Assembly: GCF_015645445.1 (NCBI RefSeq)
Contig: NZ_JADOGI010000060.1
Span: forward strand, 1-49,749
Origin: Nonomuraea cypriaca
GTDB taxonomy: Bacteria; Actinomycetota; Actinomycetes; Streptosporangiales; Streptosporangiaceae
Direction of reading: 5' to 3'
DNA length: 49,749 nt
A program made the position numbers and the translations under genes. Shown here piece by piece: positions 1-8,741 of the stretch. The notes beneath the pieces were generated by a model that made no database searches, was not told the DNA's origin, and saw nothing but the letters and a program-made list of their open reading frames with translations. Every line of letters starts with the position of its first letter. Positions within the stretch are counted from its first letter, which is position 1.

Positions 1-165
1 GTTTCCCTTGCGCTTCTCTTTTTCGGCGTTCACCCAGTTGCGGATCGTTTCGGCGACCAGGTTGAAAGCACGGGCTGCCTGAGCGCATGTGTGTCCGTCA
101 TCCAGGACGTACTTAACGACTTCGGCCCGCAATTCGGGAGAGTAATGCCTCGGCTTCTTCGCCAC
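1..165 (-). CDS. IS3-family transposase OrfA, partial (3' end outside window)
   Basis: The minus strand reads from a GTG start at 163-165 and runs off the left edge of the window after 55 codons. The peptide begins MAKKPRHYSPELRAEVVKYV and contains a helix-turn-helix of the HTH_Tnp_1 type (around residues 20-45, AQAARAFNLVAETIRNW). This is the DNA-binding OrfA protein of IS3-family elements. A purine-rich stretch precedes the start. The right end of the element probably lies near 207-232, where it abuts the truncated group II intron, so this IS may have removed the intron's 5' part. The OrfB catalytic gene would lie to the left and is not visible. Confidence 0.8.
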   Translation of the reverse strand, partial: MAKKPRHYSPELRAEVVKYVLDDGHTCAQAARAFNLVAETIRNWVNAEKEKRKGN

Positions 166-206
166 TACCTTGCCTTCCGGGTGTCACGTAAACCCTACTT
201 GGGTCC

Positions 207-232
207 GTGTCCGGAAAGATCGGGGCACCCCA
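207..232. repeat. Probable terminal inverted repeat of the left-edge IS3 element
   Basis: Read on the minus strand this stretch is TGGGGTGCCCCGATCTTTCC followed by GGACAC. It resembles the TGAGGTGNCCC ... CCGGACAC ends of actinobacterial IS3 elements and sits 40-65 bases outside the OrfA start, where an IS end should be. The partner repeat is outside the window, so the call rests on resemblance and position. Confidence 0.4.
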
Positions 233-289
233 GCTGACGTGGGTCAGGTGAGCCTGTGACGAACTGGTGAACGGAAGACGCTGGAACCG

Positions 290-2053
290 ATGGGCAAGTT
301 GGACGCCACCGTGGTGGTGAACGGACCTGAGGGCGACGTTCTGGACTGGGGTGCCGTGGATTGGCGGCAGGTCGAGGATGACGTATGGCGGCTGCGGCAG
401 CGGATCTTCACGGCGAGCAAGGCGGGGGACCTGAAGAAGGTCCGCAATCTGCAGAAACTGTTACTCCGCTCCCGATCGAACGCTCTGCTGAGCGTGCGGC
501 GGGTGACGGAGATCAACGCTGGCCGCAAGACGGCTGGGGTCGATGGACGCATCGTGCTCGGAAACTGGGAGAAGGCAGAGTTGGCCTCCTGGCTCCAGCA
601 CGGCGCGACCGCGTGGAGGCCCAGGCCGGTCAAGCGGGTGTTCATTCCCAAGAGCGGGGGAAAACGGCGCGGGCTCGGCATTCCCGTGATCGCCGACAGG
701 GCGTTACAGGCTCTGACGGCGGCCGCGTTGGAGCCCGAGTGGGAGGCCCGGTTCGAGTCCCGATCGTATGGGTTCCGGCCGGGCCGCTCCTGTCAGGACG
801 CGATGCAGGCCGTCTTCGTGACCGCACGAGGCAAGACCTGCAAGCGGCTGTGGGCGTTGGATGCCGACCTGGCCGCCGCGTTCGACCGCATCGATCATTC
901 CTATCTTCTCGACCGGCTTGGCACCTTCCCCGCGCGGGGACGGATCGAGCAGTGGCTGAAGGCGGGCGTGATCGATCAAGGCCGGTTCGCCCCCACCGAG
1001 CAGGGCAGCCCGCAGGGCGGGGTGATCAGTCCCGTGCTGATGAACGTGGTCCTGCATGGGATGGAAGAGGCCGCCGGAGTCCGGTACATCACCACCGGCA
1101 GCAATGCCGGGACGGCGAGGCCGGGCTCACCCGTTTTGATCCGCTACGCCGACGACGCGCTCGCCATGTGTCACTCGCGTGAGCAGGCCGAGCAGGTCAA
1201 GGCCAGGTTGGCCGCGTGGCTGGAACCCAGGGGTCTGGTCTTCAACGAGGACAAGACCGCCATCGTCCGTCTCGACGACGGCGTGGATTTCCTGGGGTTC
1301 TCGGTCAGACGCTATCGCGGCAAGCTGCTGATCAAGCCGAGTAAGGCGGCCGTGAAACGGATCAAGGCGAGGCTGACCACCGAGATGAGGGCCCTGCGCG
1401 GGCACAACGCGCAGATGGTCCTCATGCGGCTGAACCCGATCATCCGGGGCTGGTCGGCCTACTATCGGCACTGCGTGTCCTCCAAGGTGTTCGACGCGTT
1501 GGACGACCACCTGTGGAAGCTGACCTACAAGTGGGCGAAATGGACCCACCCCCACAAGGGGAAACGCTGGATCGTCCGCAGGTACTTCGGCAGGTTCGTC
1601 CCCTCCAGACGCGACCGGTGGGTGTTCGGCGACCGTGACAGCGGCGCCTACCTGCTCAAGTTCGCCTGGACGAAGATCACCCGGCATACGCTGGTCAAGG
1701 GCTGGGCCTCACCCGACGACCCCACCCTGACCAGCTACTGGGCAGCCCGGCGGCGACGCGGGACACCCCCGCTCGATCCACCCCGGCTGCGGCTCCTTCA
1801 GCGCCAGCGTGGACGCTGCCCGCTGTGCGGGCAACTGCTCCTGCACGCTGATCGGGAACCACAGCACCCTGACGAATGGGAGCGGTGGATCGCCGCCGTC
1901 CGCACGGCGACCCGCCATCAGGCGATCAGACTCGATGCGCTGCCCGGAACCCGAGGTGGACCCGCGGTGTTCAGCCTCATCCACACTCACTGCCGACGCC
2001 GCCTGCCAGACGGCACCGGCGATGCACCAGCACTTCCGCAGTCCCAGTCTTGA
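290..2053 (+). CDS. Group II intron-encoded reverse transcriptase/maturase with HNH endonuclease domain
   Basis: The 587-aa protein has the order of a multifunctional group II intron protein. An N-terminal RT-0 region (GVDGR) is followed by RT fingers/palm with the catalytic motif LIRYADDALAMC near residues 280-291, and SPQGGVISPVL just upstream. A maturase X domain follows (RYRGKLLIKPS ... IRGWSAYYRH), then a C-terminal HNH nuclease with CPLCG and a closing IHTHCRRR. Such proteins bind and splice their intron RNA and copy it into a nicked DNA target. The frame is open over its full length, and length matches the family. The protein may still act in trans, although its own intron lacks the 5' ribozyme. 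The ATG at 290 has only a weak ribosome site, as is usual for intron ORFs. Confidence 0.93.
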   Translation: MGKLDATVVVNGPEGDVLDWGAVDWRQVEDDVWRLRQRIFTASKAGDLKKVRNLQKLLLRSRSNALLSVRRVTEINAGRKTAGVDGRIVLGNWEKAELASWLQHGATAWRPRPVKRVFIPKSGGKRRGLGIPVIADRALQALTAAALEPEWEARFESRSYGFRPGRSCQDAMQAVFVTARGKTCKRLWALDADLAAAFDRIDHSYLLDRLGTFPARGRIEQWLKAGVIDQGRFAPTEQGSPQGGVISPVLMNVVLHGMEEAAGVRYITTGSNAGTARPGSPVLIRYADDALAMCHSREQAEQVKARLAAWLEPRGLVFNEDKTAIVRLDDGVDFLGFSVRRYRGKLLIKPSKAAVKRIKARLTTEMRALRGHNAQMVLMRLNPIIRGWSAYYRHCVSSKVFDALDDHLWKLTYKWAKWTHPHKGKRWIVRRYFGRFVPSRRDRWVFGDRDSGAYLLKFAWTKITRHTLVKGWASPDDPTLTSYWAARRRRGTPPLDPPRLRLLQRQRGRCPLCGQLLLHADREPQHPDEWERWIAAVRTATRHQAIRLDALPGTRGGPAVFSLIHTHCRRRLPDGTGDAPALPQSQS

Positions 2054-2071
2054 AGCCCATGGGGCTTGCCC

Positions 2072-2147
2072 GAGCCGGTTGCCTGGAAAGCGGGCATGGC
2101 CGGTTCCTAGGGGGCGGCGGCGCAGCAATGCGCCGCCGCTACCCGAC
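2072..2147 (+). ncRNA. Group II intron domains V and VI
   Basis: Bases 2072-2106 form the catalytic domain V hairpin: GAGCCGG pairs with CCGGTTC and a GGAAA loop lies between, the classic 34-35 nt layout. Domain VI follows as a GC-rich stem (GCGGCGGCGCA / TGCGCCGCCGC) with a GCAA loop. The intron ends CTACCCGAC at 2147, matching the usual bacterial 3' end. The exon codon TGG (Trp of the IS110 WRIW motif) starts at 2148. Confidence 0.85.
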
Positions 2148-3286
2148 TGGCGGATCTGGTTCTACCTGCTCGAAGCGGCCAGGTTGGCGGTGTGGCTGGT
2201 CAACGCCCGCGACGTCAAGAACGTGCCCGGCCGGCCGAAGAGCGACAAGCTGGATGCGGTGTGGCTGTGCAAACTGAACGAGCGGGGCATGCTGCGCCCG
2301 TCGTTCGTCCCTCCCGCGCCGATCCGTGATCTGCGGCAGCTCACCCGGTTGCGGGCCAAGCTCGGCCAAGACGCCACCCGGCACCGCAATCGGATCGAGA
2401 AGATCCTCGAAGACGCGCTGCTGAAGATCTCCTCGGTGTTGTCGGACCTGTTCGGGCCCAGCGGGCGGCGCATCCTGGAGGCGCTGGTGGCCGGCCAGAG
2501 CGATCCGGTTCGGCTGGCGGAACTGGCCAGTTCGCGGGTGCGGGCGAGCACGGCCGAGTTGCGCGCGGCGCTGACCGGCCGCTTCCGCGAGGTACACGCG
2601 GTCGAGATCAGGATGCTGCTGCAGGTGATCGATCTGCTGGAGGCCAAGGTCACCGAACTGGACGAGAAGATCGTCGCGATGGTCGCCGCCCTGCCCGGCG
2701 CGGCACCCGCGTGCGACCGGTGCGCTCTGGTCGGCGGCGAGCACTCCCCCACCTGCCCCGACGCCGATGTGCTGCTGCCAGGCCTGGCCGAGCGCCTCGA
2801 TGAGATCACCGGCGTCGGTCTGTCGTGCGCTCAGGTCCTCATCGCCGAGCTCGGCACCGACGTGACCACCCAGTTCCCGACCCCGGGGCACGCCGCCGCC
2901 TGGGCCAAGCTGGTCCCCCTCACCCACCAGTCCGGCCGCATCTCCCGTTCCGGCCCGACCGGCAAGGGCAACCGCTGGTTACGCAGCGCGCTGGGCACCG
3001 CCGCGATGGCCGCCGCCAACAGTAAGGGCACCTTCCTCGGCGAGCGCTATCGGCGCATCCGGCGCCGCCGCGGCAAGCAGAAAGCCCTGGTCGCGAATGC
3101 CCGCACCATCCTGGAGATCGCCTACCGGCTGATCGCCGATCCACGCTCCGCTTCCACGACCTGGGCGCCGACTACTACGACACGCTCAACCCGGAGAAAC
3201 GTACCCGCAGCAAGATCCGGGAGCTGGAGCGGCTCAACCCCGGCATGAAGGTCACCCTGACCCCGATCGATGTCCCTGCCGCTTAA
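2148..3286 (+). pseudogene. IS110-family transposase, 5'-truncated and frameshifted
   Basis: The translation begins WRIWFYLLEAARLAVWLVNA and continues through the DEDD nuclease linker (GRPKSDKLDAVWLCKL) to the transposase_20 domain (LDEITGVGLSCAQVLIAELG ... AAWAKLVPLTHQSGRISRSG). IS110 enzymes move circular intermediates with RNase H-like DEDD chemistry and a bridge RNA. The N-terminal about 70-80 residues, which hold the first catalytic Asp, are missing because the group II intron entered before WRIW and the 5' exon is gone. A second lesion lies near 3141-3149: the expected tail RFHDLGADYYDTLNPEKRTR continues only in another frame, ending at 3284-3286. The gene is dead. Confidence 0.88.
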
Positions 3287-3393
3287 ACCCAGCTCGCTCG
3301 TCTCCGGCACCCCACTGGCAGGTCAACACCTCACATTCTTGCAGCTCAAGAGCATCACCCGCGCTGGAGCAACGACGGGTTACTGACGCGCGC

Positions 3394-4733
3394 CTACCAA
3401 ACCGTCTTAATTTCCGACCAGCTGATCAGCCCGAGGTCCGGCGGCCGGGAGTTGAGCAGTACCTGCCAGCCGAACGCCATGCTGCGGCGGTGACGTCCGC
3501 GCATGAAGTGCGCCAGCCGCCACTGCGCATACCGTCTGATCTTGCTGAGGCGCTGGGCCGAATGTCCGTATCGGAAATAGGCGGCCCATCCGCGAAGGAA
3601 GGCGTTCAGCCTGTCCACGATCGCCTCCGGCCACAGCAACATCCAGCGCCGGGAGGTAATCTCCCGAACCCCCTCGCGAGCATGCTGCATGGCCTTGTCC
3701 GCGGGCCAGCGAGCCAGGAACGTCACCTTCGGCTTGCCCCGGTCTCCCCGGGAGCGCACCAGGCGATGATGAAAGCCCAGAAAATCGAAGCCATCACCAC
3801 CGACTTCCAGGTGAATGATGCGAGTCTTGGCCGCCTTCGGCGCCAAGCCGAGCCCGGCCAGCAGCTCGGCCAGCCGGGCCAGCGCCCGTTCGGCCTGGCT
3901 GCGCGACCAGCACATCACGACCACGTCGTCGGCGAACGGCACCATCGCCCCATCCCCGTCATCCCACACCCGATCCACTCGGTGCAGATAGACGTTGCAG
4001 AGCAAAGGTGAGACCGGACCGCCTTGCGGAGTCCCGGTGACCGGCCGCCGCACCTGCCCGTCCTGCATCACTCCCGCACGCAAGATCGCGCGCAGCAGCG
4101 TGAGAACACTCTGGTCACAGACTCGTTCCTCGATCGCTTGCATCAACTTCTCGTGCGGGATCGCCGAAAAGCAATCGGCGATGTCCGTCTCAACCACCCA
4201 CCGGCGACCCCGCGCGCACTCATCCACGAGCACCTGCAGGGCGTCGTGCGCCGACCGCTTCGGGCGAAACCCGAAGGAGTAGTCGACCATGTCGGCCTCG
4301 AAGACCGGCTCGAGCACGATCTTCACAGCCGCCTGCACGATCCGATCGCGAACAGCGGGGGAATCGACAACGGGCGATACTGATCCTTCAGCCCCGGCTT
4401 GGGGATCAGAACTCTCCGCGCCGGCAGCGGCCGATACCGCCGCTCCCGCAGTTCGGCGGCCACCTCGTCCAGGAGCCGGTCGACTCCGTACTCCTCGACC
4501 TGGGCCACAGTGGTCTTGTCGATGCCCGGTGCGCCATTGTTGTCGCGCACCGCCACCCACGCGCGCTGCAGCACGTCTCTGCGGCAGACCTTGTCGAACA
4601 GCGCGTGGAACCTCCGTCCGGGATCGGCCTTGGCCGCCCGGTAAAGCGCATGCTGCAGGGCACGGACCGGATCCCGCGGAACCCGTGGTTCCCGCGATCC
4701 CGAAGCGGCGGGACTAGCCTGACCGGCACTCAC
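3394..4733 (-). pseudogene. Group II intron reverse transcriptase, frameshifted
   Basis: The start is a GTG at 4731-4733 with GAGGAGG about 8 nt upstream. The first frame gives NNGAPGIDKTTVAQVEEYGV and KPGLKDQYRPLSIP. The frame then breaks near 4360 in a run of five G (plus strand), and the rest continues in another frame as AVRDRIVQAAVKIVLEP, FGFRPKRSAHDALQ, GTPQGGPVSPLLCNVYLHR, MVPFADDVVVMCW and a maturase X region (FLRGWAAYFRYG). One extra C explains the break. The catalytic box reads FADD instead of YADD. There is no HNH domain, which fits class C enzymes. The protein ends SWSEIKTVW at the stop. As written it is inactive. Confidence 0.85.
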
Positions 4734-4795
4734 CGGACCCCTCCTCGACAGTCGCTGCGCATCGACGAAGCAGCGGCCCTTCCCATCGCCGCCGG

Positions 4796-4841
4796 TTGTG
4801 CTGTCCGGTCGGCTCAAGCGGTACTACGGCCGCCTCCGACG
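4796..4841. repeat. 46-bp repeat, copy A (inside the class C-like intron)
   Basis: This 46-bp segment, around GGTCGGCTCAAGCGGTACTA, recurs at 36325-36370 with three mismatches by eye. On the minus strand it contains GTAGTACCGCTTGAGCC, a signature seen in group II introns just before the ORF. Copy A is thus part of the intron ribozyme, and copy B is probably a relic of another intron copy. Confidence 0.75.
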
Positions 4842-5329
4842 CCCACCCGGCTCGCCACCCACTTCCCGGTTCCGACCCGTTATAGGGCGCGACGCTCCGG
4901 CAACGAAGACAAGCTTCCGCAGGTTGCCGGGCCGGGGAGGGCCTCCCCAGTTCCCGCCGCCACTATCGATGCGTTCCGCACCCCATACGCCGAGGAGTCC
5001 TTGACGGCTGCTTCCAGGCTCTTCACCGCGTCCATGGCCTTCGCCCCGGTTTCGAGAGGCTCGGCACTCCCTCGTCCCACCCGGAGGCGGGCTGAGTAAC
5101 GACGTCGCAGGCTTCGCTTCATGCTACGGACCGCATCGTCGCTCCCCCATGAACAGGGCCTTTGACGCTGGGCTTCGACCCCGCCCGTTTCCAGACGAAA
5201 CCGCCAGCCTGCTACCGGGCCTCCTGGCAGCTACCCGGACCGGACTTCCACCGGCAAGCGACGACGAGCTTACGAAAAGCAAGATCCACCGCTACGTCAC
5301 GGCTTCACCTCCTGCTCTGCTGGGCGCAC

Positions 5330-5352
5330 GAAAAAGGCTCACTGGGCCCCTA
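5330..5352 (-). terminator. Possible transcription terminator of the DUF5709 gene, used as intron target
   Basis: Directly after the TAG stop the minus strand reads GGGCCCAGTGAGCCTTTTTC. AGGGGC can pair with GCCTTT (with G-U pairs) around a CCAGTGA loop, followed by T residues. The intron starts at the next base. The hairpin is short, so it is a weak terminator on its own. Confidence 0.4.
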
Positions 5353-5772
5353 CACTTCGAACGGGTCGTCGGGGACGATATGAATCGCAGCCTCCTCCGC
5401 GGAAGCGCCCGCACGATCGATGCCAATGTCCTCGGCTCGAAGATCCGACGACGGGTCGTCGGCATCTTGGGTGGCCCAGACGAGCCGACCCGCCCTCAGG
5501 TATCCGACTTGGTCGTCGATGATTTCGCCGTCAGTATCGGATGCATCACCGATCCCGTCACTGGCCTCTTCAGCCGCGATGTCGGGAACCTCACGGGTAA
5601 GTCTCTGGCTGAAGGGCTCGTGGGTGCGAGCTTCTTCAGCAGTCAACCCCCAGGCCAGGCTTCCGATCGGGCGATCCACCGGCAGGTAACCCGGGCCGTC
5701 GCCGTCCTCGCCGAGTTCCTCGTCATCGAGACTCTCATCTGGTGGCAGCAGTCCCGGGACGTAGTCGTCCAT
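5350..5772 (-). CDS. DUF5709 family protein
   Basis: This is a 140-aa acidic protein starting MDDYVPGLLPPDESLDDEEL. It has the hallmarks of actinobacterial DUF5709: GYLPVDRPIGSLAWGLTAEE near residues 38-57, FSQRLTREVPD, a DDQVGYLRAGRLVW segment and the C-terminal GIDRAGASAEEAAIHIV. The function is unknown; members are small, soluble and rich in Asp/Glu. The ATG at 5772 is preceded by GAGGAG, which favours it over longer frames reaching further upstream. The gene is intact even though an intron sits immediately behind its stop codon. It is the only non-mobile gene in the first 8.7 kb and probably marks the ancestral chromosome. Confidence 0.8.
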   Translation of the reverse strand: MDDYVPGLLPPDESLDDEELGEDGDGPGYLPVDRPIGSLAWGLTAEEARTHEPFSQRLTREVPDIAAEEASDGIGDASDTDGEIIDDQVGYLRAGRLVWATQDADDPSSDLRAEDIGIDRAGASAEEAAIHIVPDDPFEV

Positions 5773-5790
5773 AATGCTCCTCTGAGTCTG

Positions 5791-5825
5791 GTTGCCTGGT
5801 TGCCTGGTTGGCCAGGCCAGGCAAC
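5791..5825. repeat. Tandem TTGCCTGG and inverted repeat upstream of DUF5709
   Basis: TTGCCTGG occurs twice in tandem (5792-5799, 5800-5807) and its complement CCAGGCAA follows at 5817-5824, giving a perfect 8-bp hairpin with a 9-nt loop. It lies about 20-50 bp upstream of the DUF5709 start, in its likely leader or promoter. It could be a regulator site or a leader hairpin. The rest of 5826-6024 shows nothing recognisable. Confidence 0.45.
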
Positions 5826-6102
5826 GTGTCCCCAGCGGCTGTCCTCGAAAATCATGCCGCCGTCGGGTACGTGTGCTTCCTGCGGGAGAGCCAAATTCGC
5901 TCAAGCATCGTACCGCTTCTGGGAGGAAAATGGACGTTTTCGACCAGTTTCGAAGACCGATTGGATCATCGTTCAAGGAGGCGGCCGCGTACGGCCGCAT
6001 ACAGACCCGGCATCCGGGGCCAATACCACTCTCAGCCAAAGTGGATCATGAGACGAGAGCAAGTTCGGGGAGGTTCGCGAGGCTGATCGTGGGCGGGCCG
6101 TC

Positions 6103-6534
6103 GTGACGTTTGCCGACGTCGCCGGGGCGTGGCCTTCCTGCTCGGCGACCTGCCCGTCGAGGTCCTCGGCAGGTTGTGCTCCGATCGAGTGCTGCGCCGT
6201 CCAGCGCCTTCACGCCGTGAACATTGCCTGGCCCACCCCGCCGGTGGCCGCCCACCAAACACGGCACCGAGCTCAGGCTCAAGGACGAGCCAGCGACGGC
6301 ACCCGTCTCCGGCAACTGGCCACCGACCACGCCATCAGCCGCAAGACCGCCTACCGCTACCTGCACGAGGGCATCGACCTGCTCGCCGCACACGCACCCG
6401 ACCTGCATCAAACGCTCGACGAGGCCAAGGCGGCGGGCCTGACACACATCAACCTCGACGGCATCGTCATCACCACCGACCGCGTCGCCACACCCGGCCC
6501 GAACGGCGCTGACGTGTGGTGGTCCGGCAAACAC
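6103..6534 (+). pseudogene. IS5-like transposase, 5' part
   Basis: The recognisable part runs from about 6260: a helix-turn-helix (LRQLATDHAISRKTAYRYLH), then the first catalytic block THINLDGIVITTDRV and WWSGKH just before the break at 6534. Upstream of 6260 the frame gives no family-like N-terminus, so the start is degenerate or frameshifted. The catalytic Asp of the LDG motif is present. The other half is at 8154-8600. Confidence 0.75.
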
Positions 6535-8143
6535 CAACGCCGGTAAGTTAACGAACTTTGTCGTCTTGACGCAGAGCGGGGTCTCCTGCGCGACTGGTCT
6601 CGACGAAGAGGACCACAAGCGCGGGAGGCCCCGTTGTCTGGTCATGCTGCCACCGATGCGCCGTCTGGCGCGAGTGTCCGGGCCCGCGAATCACCGACTC
6701 ATCCGCTGGATCAGCTCGGGCTCGGAGCCATCATGGAGATCGTGCCACCGGACCTGGTGGACCAGGTGATTGACGCCTGCGGATCCCGGGAAGCGCGTAA
6801 GCGCGCCCTGCCCGCGAGAGTGACCTTGTACTTCGTGCTGACCATGTGGTTATGCCCCGGATTCGGCTACGGCGAGGTCTTGCGGGTGCTGTTTCACCAG
6901 CTCACGCGGCACTTGAGCAGTAGACGGCGGCCTATTCCCTCCGTGTCGGCCGCAGTTCAAGCCCGACGCCGGCTGGGACGAGCGCCGCTCAAAGCGCTGT
7001 TGCGTCGCTTACTGGGGTCGGCCGAGAAACCGCACACACCCGGCATGCGGGCCTTCGATCGCGAGCTGGCGCTGTTGAAGGTCGCGGCCGATGGCACGCG
7101 CCTGGACGTCGCCGACACCCCTGCCAACCGCGCCGCCTTCGGTGACCCTCCGCACGGGCGCATCGGCCCAGGCCGCTATCCGCAGGTACGCCTGCTGATG
7201 CTGATCGCCTGCGGCACACGCGCCCTACTCGACGCGGTCTGGGGAACCTTACGCGTCGGTGAGCCGCGTCTGCTGGACAAGCTCGTGTGGACAGGGGCCT
7301 TCGGCCCCGGCATGCTGGTGCTGATCGACCGCTACTTCTCCGGCTATCCCCAGGCCGCCCGGATCGCCGCGACCGGTGCCGATGTGATCGTCCGAGTGCA
7401 ATACCACCGCCGTCTACCGGTACTGACCGAACTGGCCGACGGCTCCTACCTGAGCGTCTTGCCCCACAGCGACCAACCCTCCAAGGCCGAACGCGATCGG
7501 GCAGCTGGGCGGCCGCTGCCGCGTCGCGGCCTGCGCGCCCGCCAGGCGCTGGGCATACGGGTCAGAGTCGTGGAATACGCCGTCACCGTCATCCCCGAGA
7601 TCGGCGAGGCTCGGACCGAGAACTACCGACTGATCACGACTCTGCTGGATCCGGCGACGGCCCCCGCCACCCAGATCGCGCAGCTGTATGCCGAGCGGTG
7701 GGAATCGGAAACCGGGTACGCGGACGCCAAGACCTATCTGCGCGGACCTCAGAAGATCTTGCGATCCAAGGACCCCAACGGCGTCGCTCAAGAGCTGTAT
7801 GCCCTGCTCATCGTCTATCAGGTGGTGCAAATCGCTCGTGCACGAGCCGCACACGCACACCCCGATCAGCCCATCGATCCCGACCGAATCTCCTTCACCG
7901 TCGTCTTACGAGCCCTGGCCCGAACGATCAGCGAGCCACCCCGCCACGGCCTCCTCCGGGAGGTCTCCCACGAGGTGTGGAACCAGCCACTCCTGACTCG
8001 ACGGCCCCGCTCCAAACCACGTGAACGCAAAGGCACCGCCGCCTATGCCCGCGCGTGTGAACGCCACCCACCCTCAAACGTGGTCTACAAGCTCACAATG
8101 CGCGCCTCACCGACGACTCGGGCAGGTTAACTTACCGGCGTTG
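6535..8143 (+). mobile_element. Complete IS4-family insertion sequence with TIRs and 10-bp target duplication
   Basis: Perfect 18-bp terminal inverted repeats CAACGCCGGTAAGTTAAC (6535-6552) and GTTAACTTACCGGCGTTG (8126-8143) bound a 1609-bp element. The 10-bp direct repeat CGGCAAACAC flanks it on both sides (6525-6534 and 8144-8153). Removing the element and one copy joins the host gene in frame as WWSGKHKHHGGN, exactly the conserved IS5-type motif. Intact ends, intact target duplication and an intact transposase suggest a recent insertion. Confidence 0.95.
6634..8130 (+). CDS. IS4-family transposase
   Basis: The 498-aa protein starts at TTG 6634 behind a GGGAGG site. It has an N-terminal IS4 domain (VTLYFVLTMWLCPGFGYGEV), then the DDE catalytic core: first Asp in AADGTRLDVAD near residue 150, second in VLIDRYFSGYPQAARIA near 230, and the family's Y-(2)-R-(3)-E-(6)-K box in YAERWESETGYADAK near 350-364. 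It cuts the inverted repeats and inserts the element with a 10-bp duplication. The stop codon TAA lies inside the right inverted repeat. Nothing is broken, so it is probably active. Confidence 0.95.
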   Translation: MSGHAATDAPSGASVRARESPTHPLDQLGLGAIMEIVPPDLVDQVIDACGSREARKRALPARVTLYFVLTMWLCPGFGYGEVLRVLFHQLTRHLSSRRRPIPSVSAAVQARRRLGRAPLKALLRRLLGSAEKPHTPGMRAFDRELALLKVAADGTRLDVADTPANRAAFGDPPHGRIGPGRYPQVRLLMLIACGTRALLDAVWGTLRVGEPRLLDKLVWTGAFGPGMLVLIDRYFSGYPQAARIAATGADVIVRVQYHRRLPVLTELADGSYLSVLPHSDQPSKAERDRAAGRPLPRRGLRARQALGIRVRVVEYAVTVIPEIGEARTENYRLITTLLDPATAPATQIAQLYAERWESETGYADAKTYLRGPQKILRSKDPNGVAQELYALLIVYQVVQIARARAAHAHPDQPIDPDRISFTVVLRALARTISEPPRHGLLREVSHEVWNQPLLTRRPRSKPRERKGTAAYARACERHPPSNVVYKLTMRASPTTRAG

Positions 8144-8153
8144 CGGCAAACAC

Positions 8154-8600
8154 AAGCATCACGGCGGGAACAACCAGATCCTGTCCGCTCCGGACGGCCG
8201 GCCCCTATGGGTCTCCGACGTACGTCCCGGCCGCGAACACGACATGACCTGCGCCCGCACACACGACATCGTCCCCGCCCTGGCCACGATCCGCACCGAC
8301 CTTCCGACCCTGGCCGACCTGGGCTACGAAGGCGCCGCCAACATCATCCGGGTGCCGGTAAAGAAATCCAACGGCCGCAAACTCAGCGCCGACCAGCACA
8401 CCTACAACAAGCTGCTCCGAGGCCTGCGAGGTGTCGGTGAACGCGCAAACGCCCTGCTCACCGTCACCTTCAAAGCTCTGCGCCGGGTCAGCCTCGACCC
8501 ATGGCTCATCGGGAAGATAACCCAAGCTGCTCTCGTCCTGCTCCACCACGAGCACAACTGGACCATCTCGTCATCACATAACGTGATCTTCGCTTACTGA
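8154..8600 (+). pseudogene. IS5-like transposase, 3' part
   Basis: This continues the transposase interrupted at 6534: KHHGGNNQILSAPDGRPLWV, DVRPGREHD (second catalytic Asp in HDM), TLADLGYEGAAN (end of the Asp-containing block), and ERANALLTVTFKALRRVSLD with the catalytic Glu. It ends in AALVLLHHEHNW and stops at 8598-8600. The sequence is clean and joins perfectly to the 5' part once the IS4 element is removed. Confidence 0.82.
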
Positions 8601-8741
8601 GAACAGTTTCACTGGAGCTCGTCTGGGTCGAGGAAGAAGCAGAGCATGCGATCCGCGCGACGATCGACGAACGTGGACGAGTGCGGGCGGCGCGCTGCTC
8701 GGCGTCGAGTGACGTGTGAGTGACGGTGAGATTTGTCATGA

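Larger units (their letters stand above)
233..2147 (+). mobile_element. Group II intron, 5'-truncated, inside an IS110 transposase gene
   Basis: The 3' half of a group II intron is clear: an intron-encoded reverse transcriptase (290-2053), a domain V hairpin and a domain VI hairpin ending ...CTACCCGAC at 2147. The next base starts a codon of an IS110 transposase. A full bacterial intron has about 500-600 nt of ribozyme (domains I-III) before the ORF. Here only about 57 nt separate the probable IS3 end from the RT start, so domains I to most of III are missing. No 5' exon of IS110 is found on the left. The intron therefore cannot splice as it stands. Confidence 0.8.
3394..5329 (-). mobile_element. 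Group II intron, class C-like, 3'-truncated
   Basis: On the minus strand the intron starts GTGCGCCCAGC at 5329, matching the GUGYGCCCRGC 5' end of class C introns. About 600 nt of ribozyme follow, including GGTGGAAGTCC and a GTAGTACCGCTTGAGCC stretch typical of the region before the ORF. A short RT without an endonuclease domain then follows. No domain V (GAGC...GAAA...GTTC) is seen between the RT stop and the IS110 remnant, so the 3' end is lost. The insertion point is directly behind a T-run, 20 nt after the stop of a DUF5709 gene. That is the known habit of class C introns, which enter after terminators. The class assignment is inference. Confidence 0.7.
6025..8609 (+). mobile_element. IS5-like element interrupted by an IS4-family element
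   Basis: A transposase of the DDE_4/HARBI1-like IS5 group is split between 6534 and 8154 by a complete IS4-family insertion. Imperfect ends are visible: CTCAG-N8-GATCA near 6030-6047, and the same pattern reading inward from the right at about 8585-8603. Without the inserted element and one target copy the unit is about 970 bp, a normal length. The exact outer ends are uncertain to a few bases. Confidence 0.65.
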
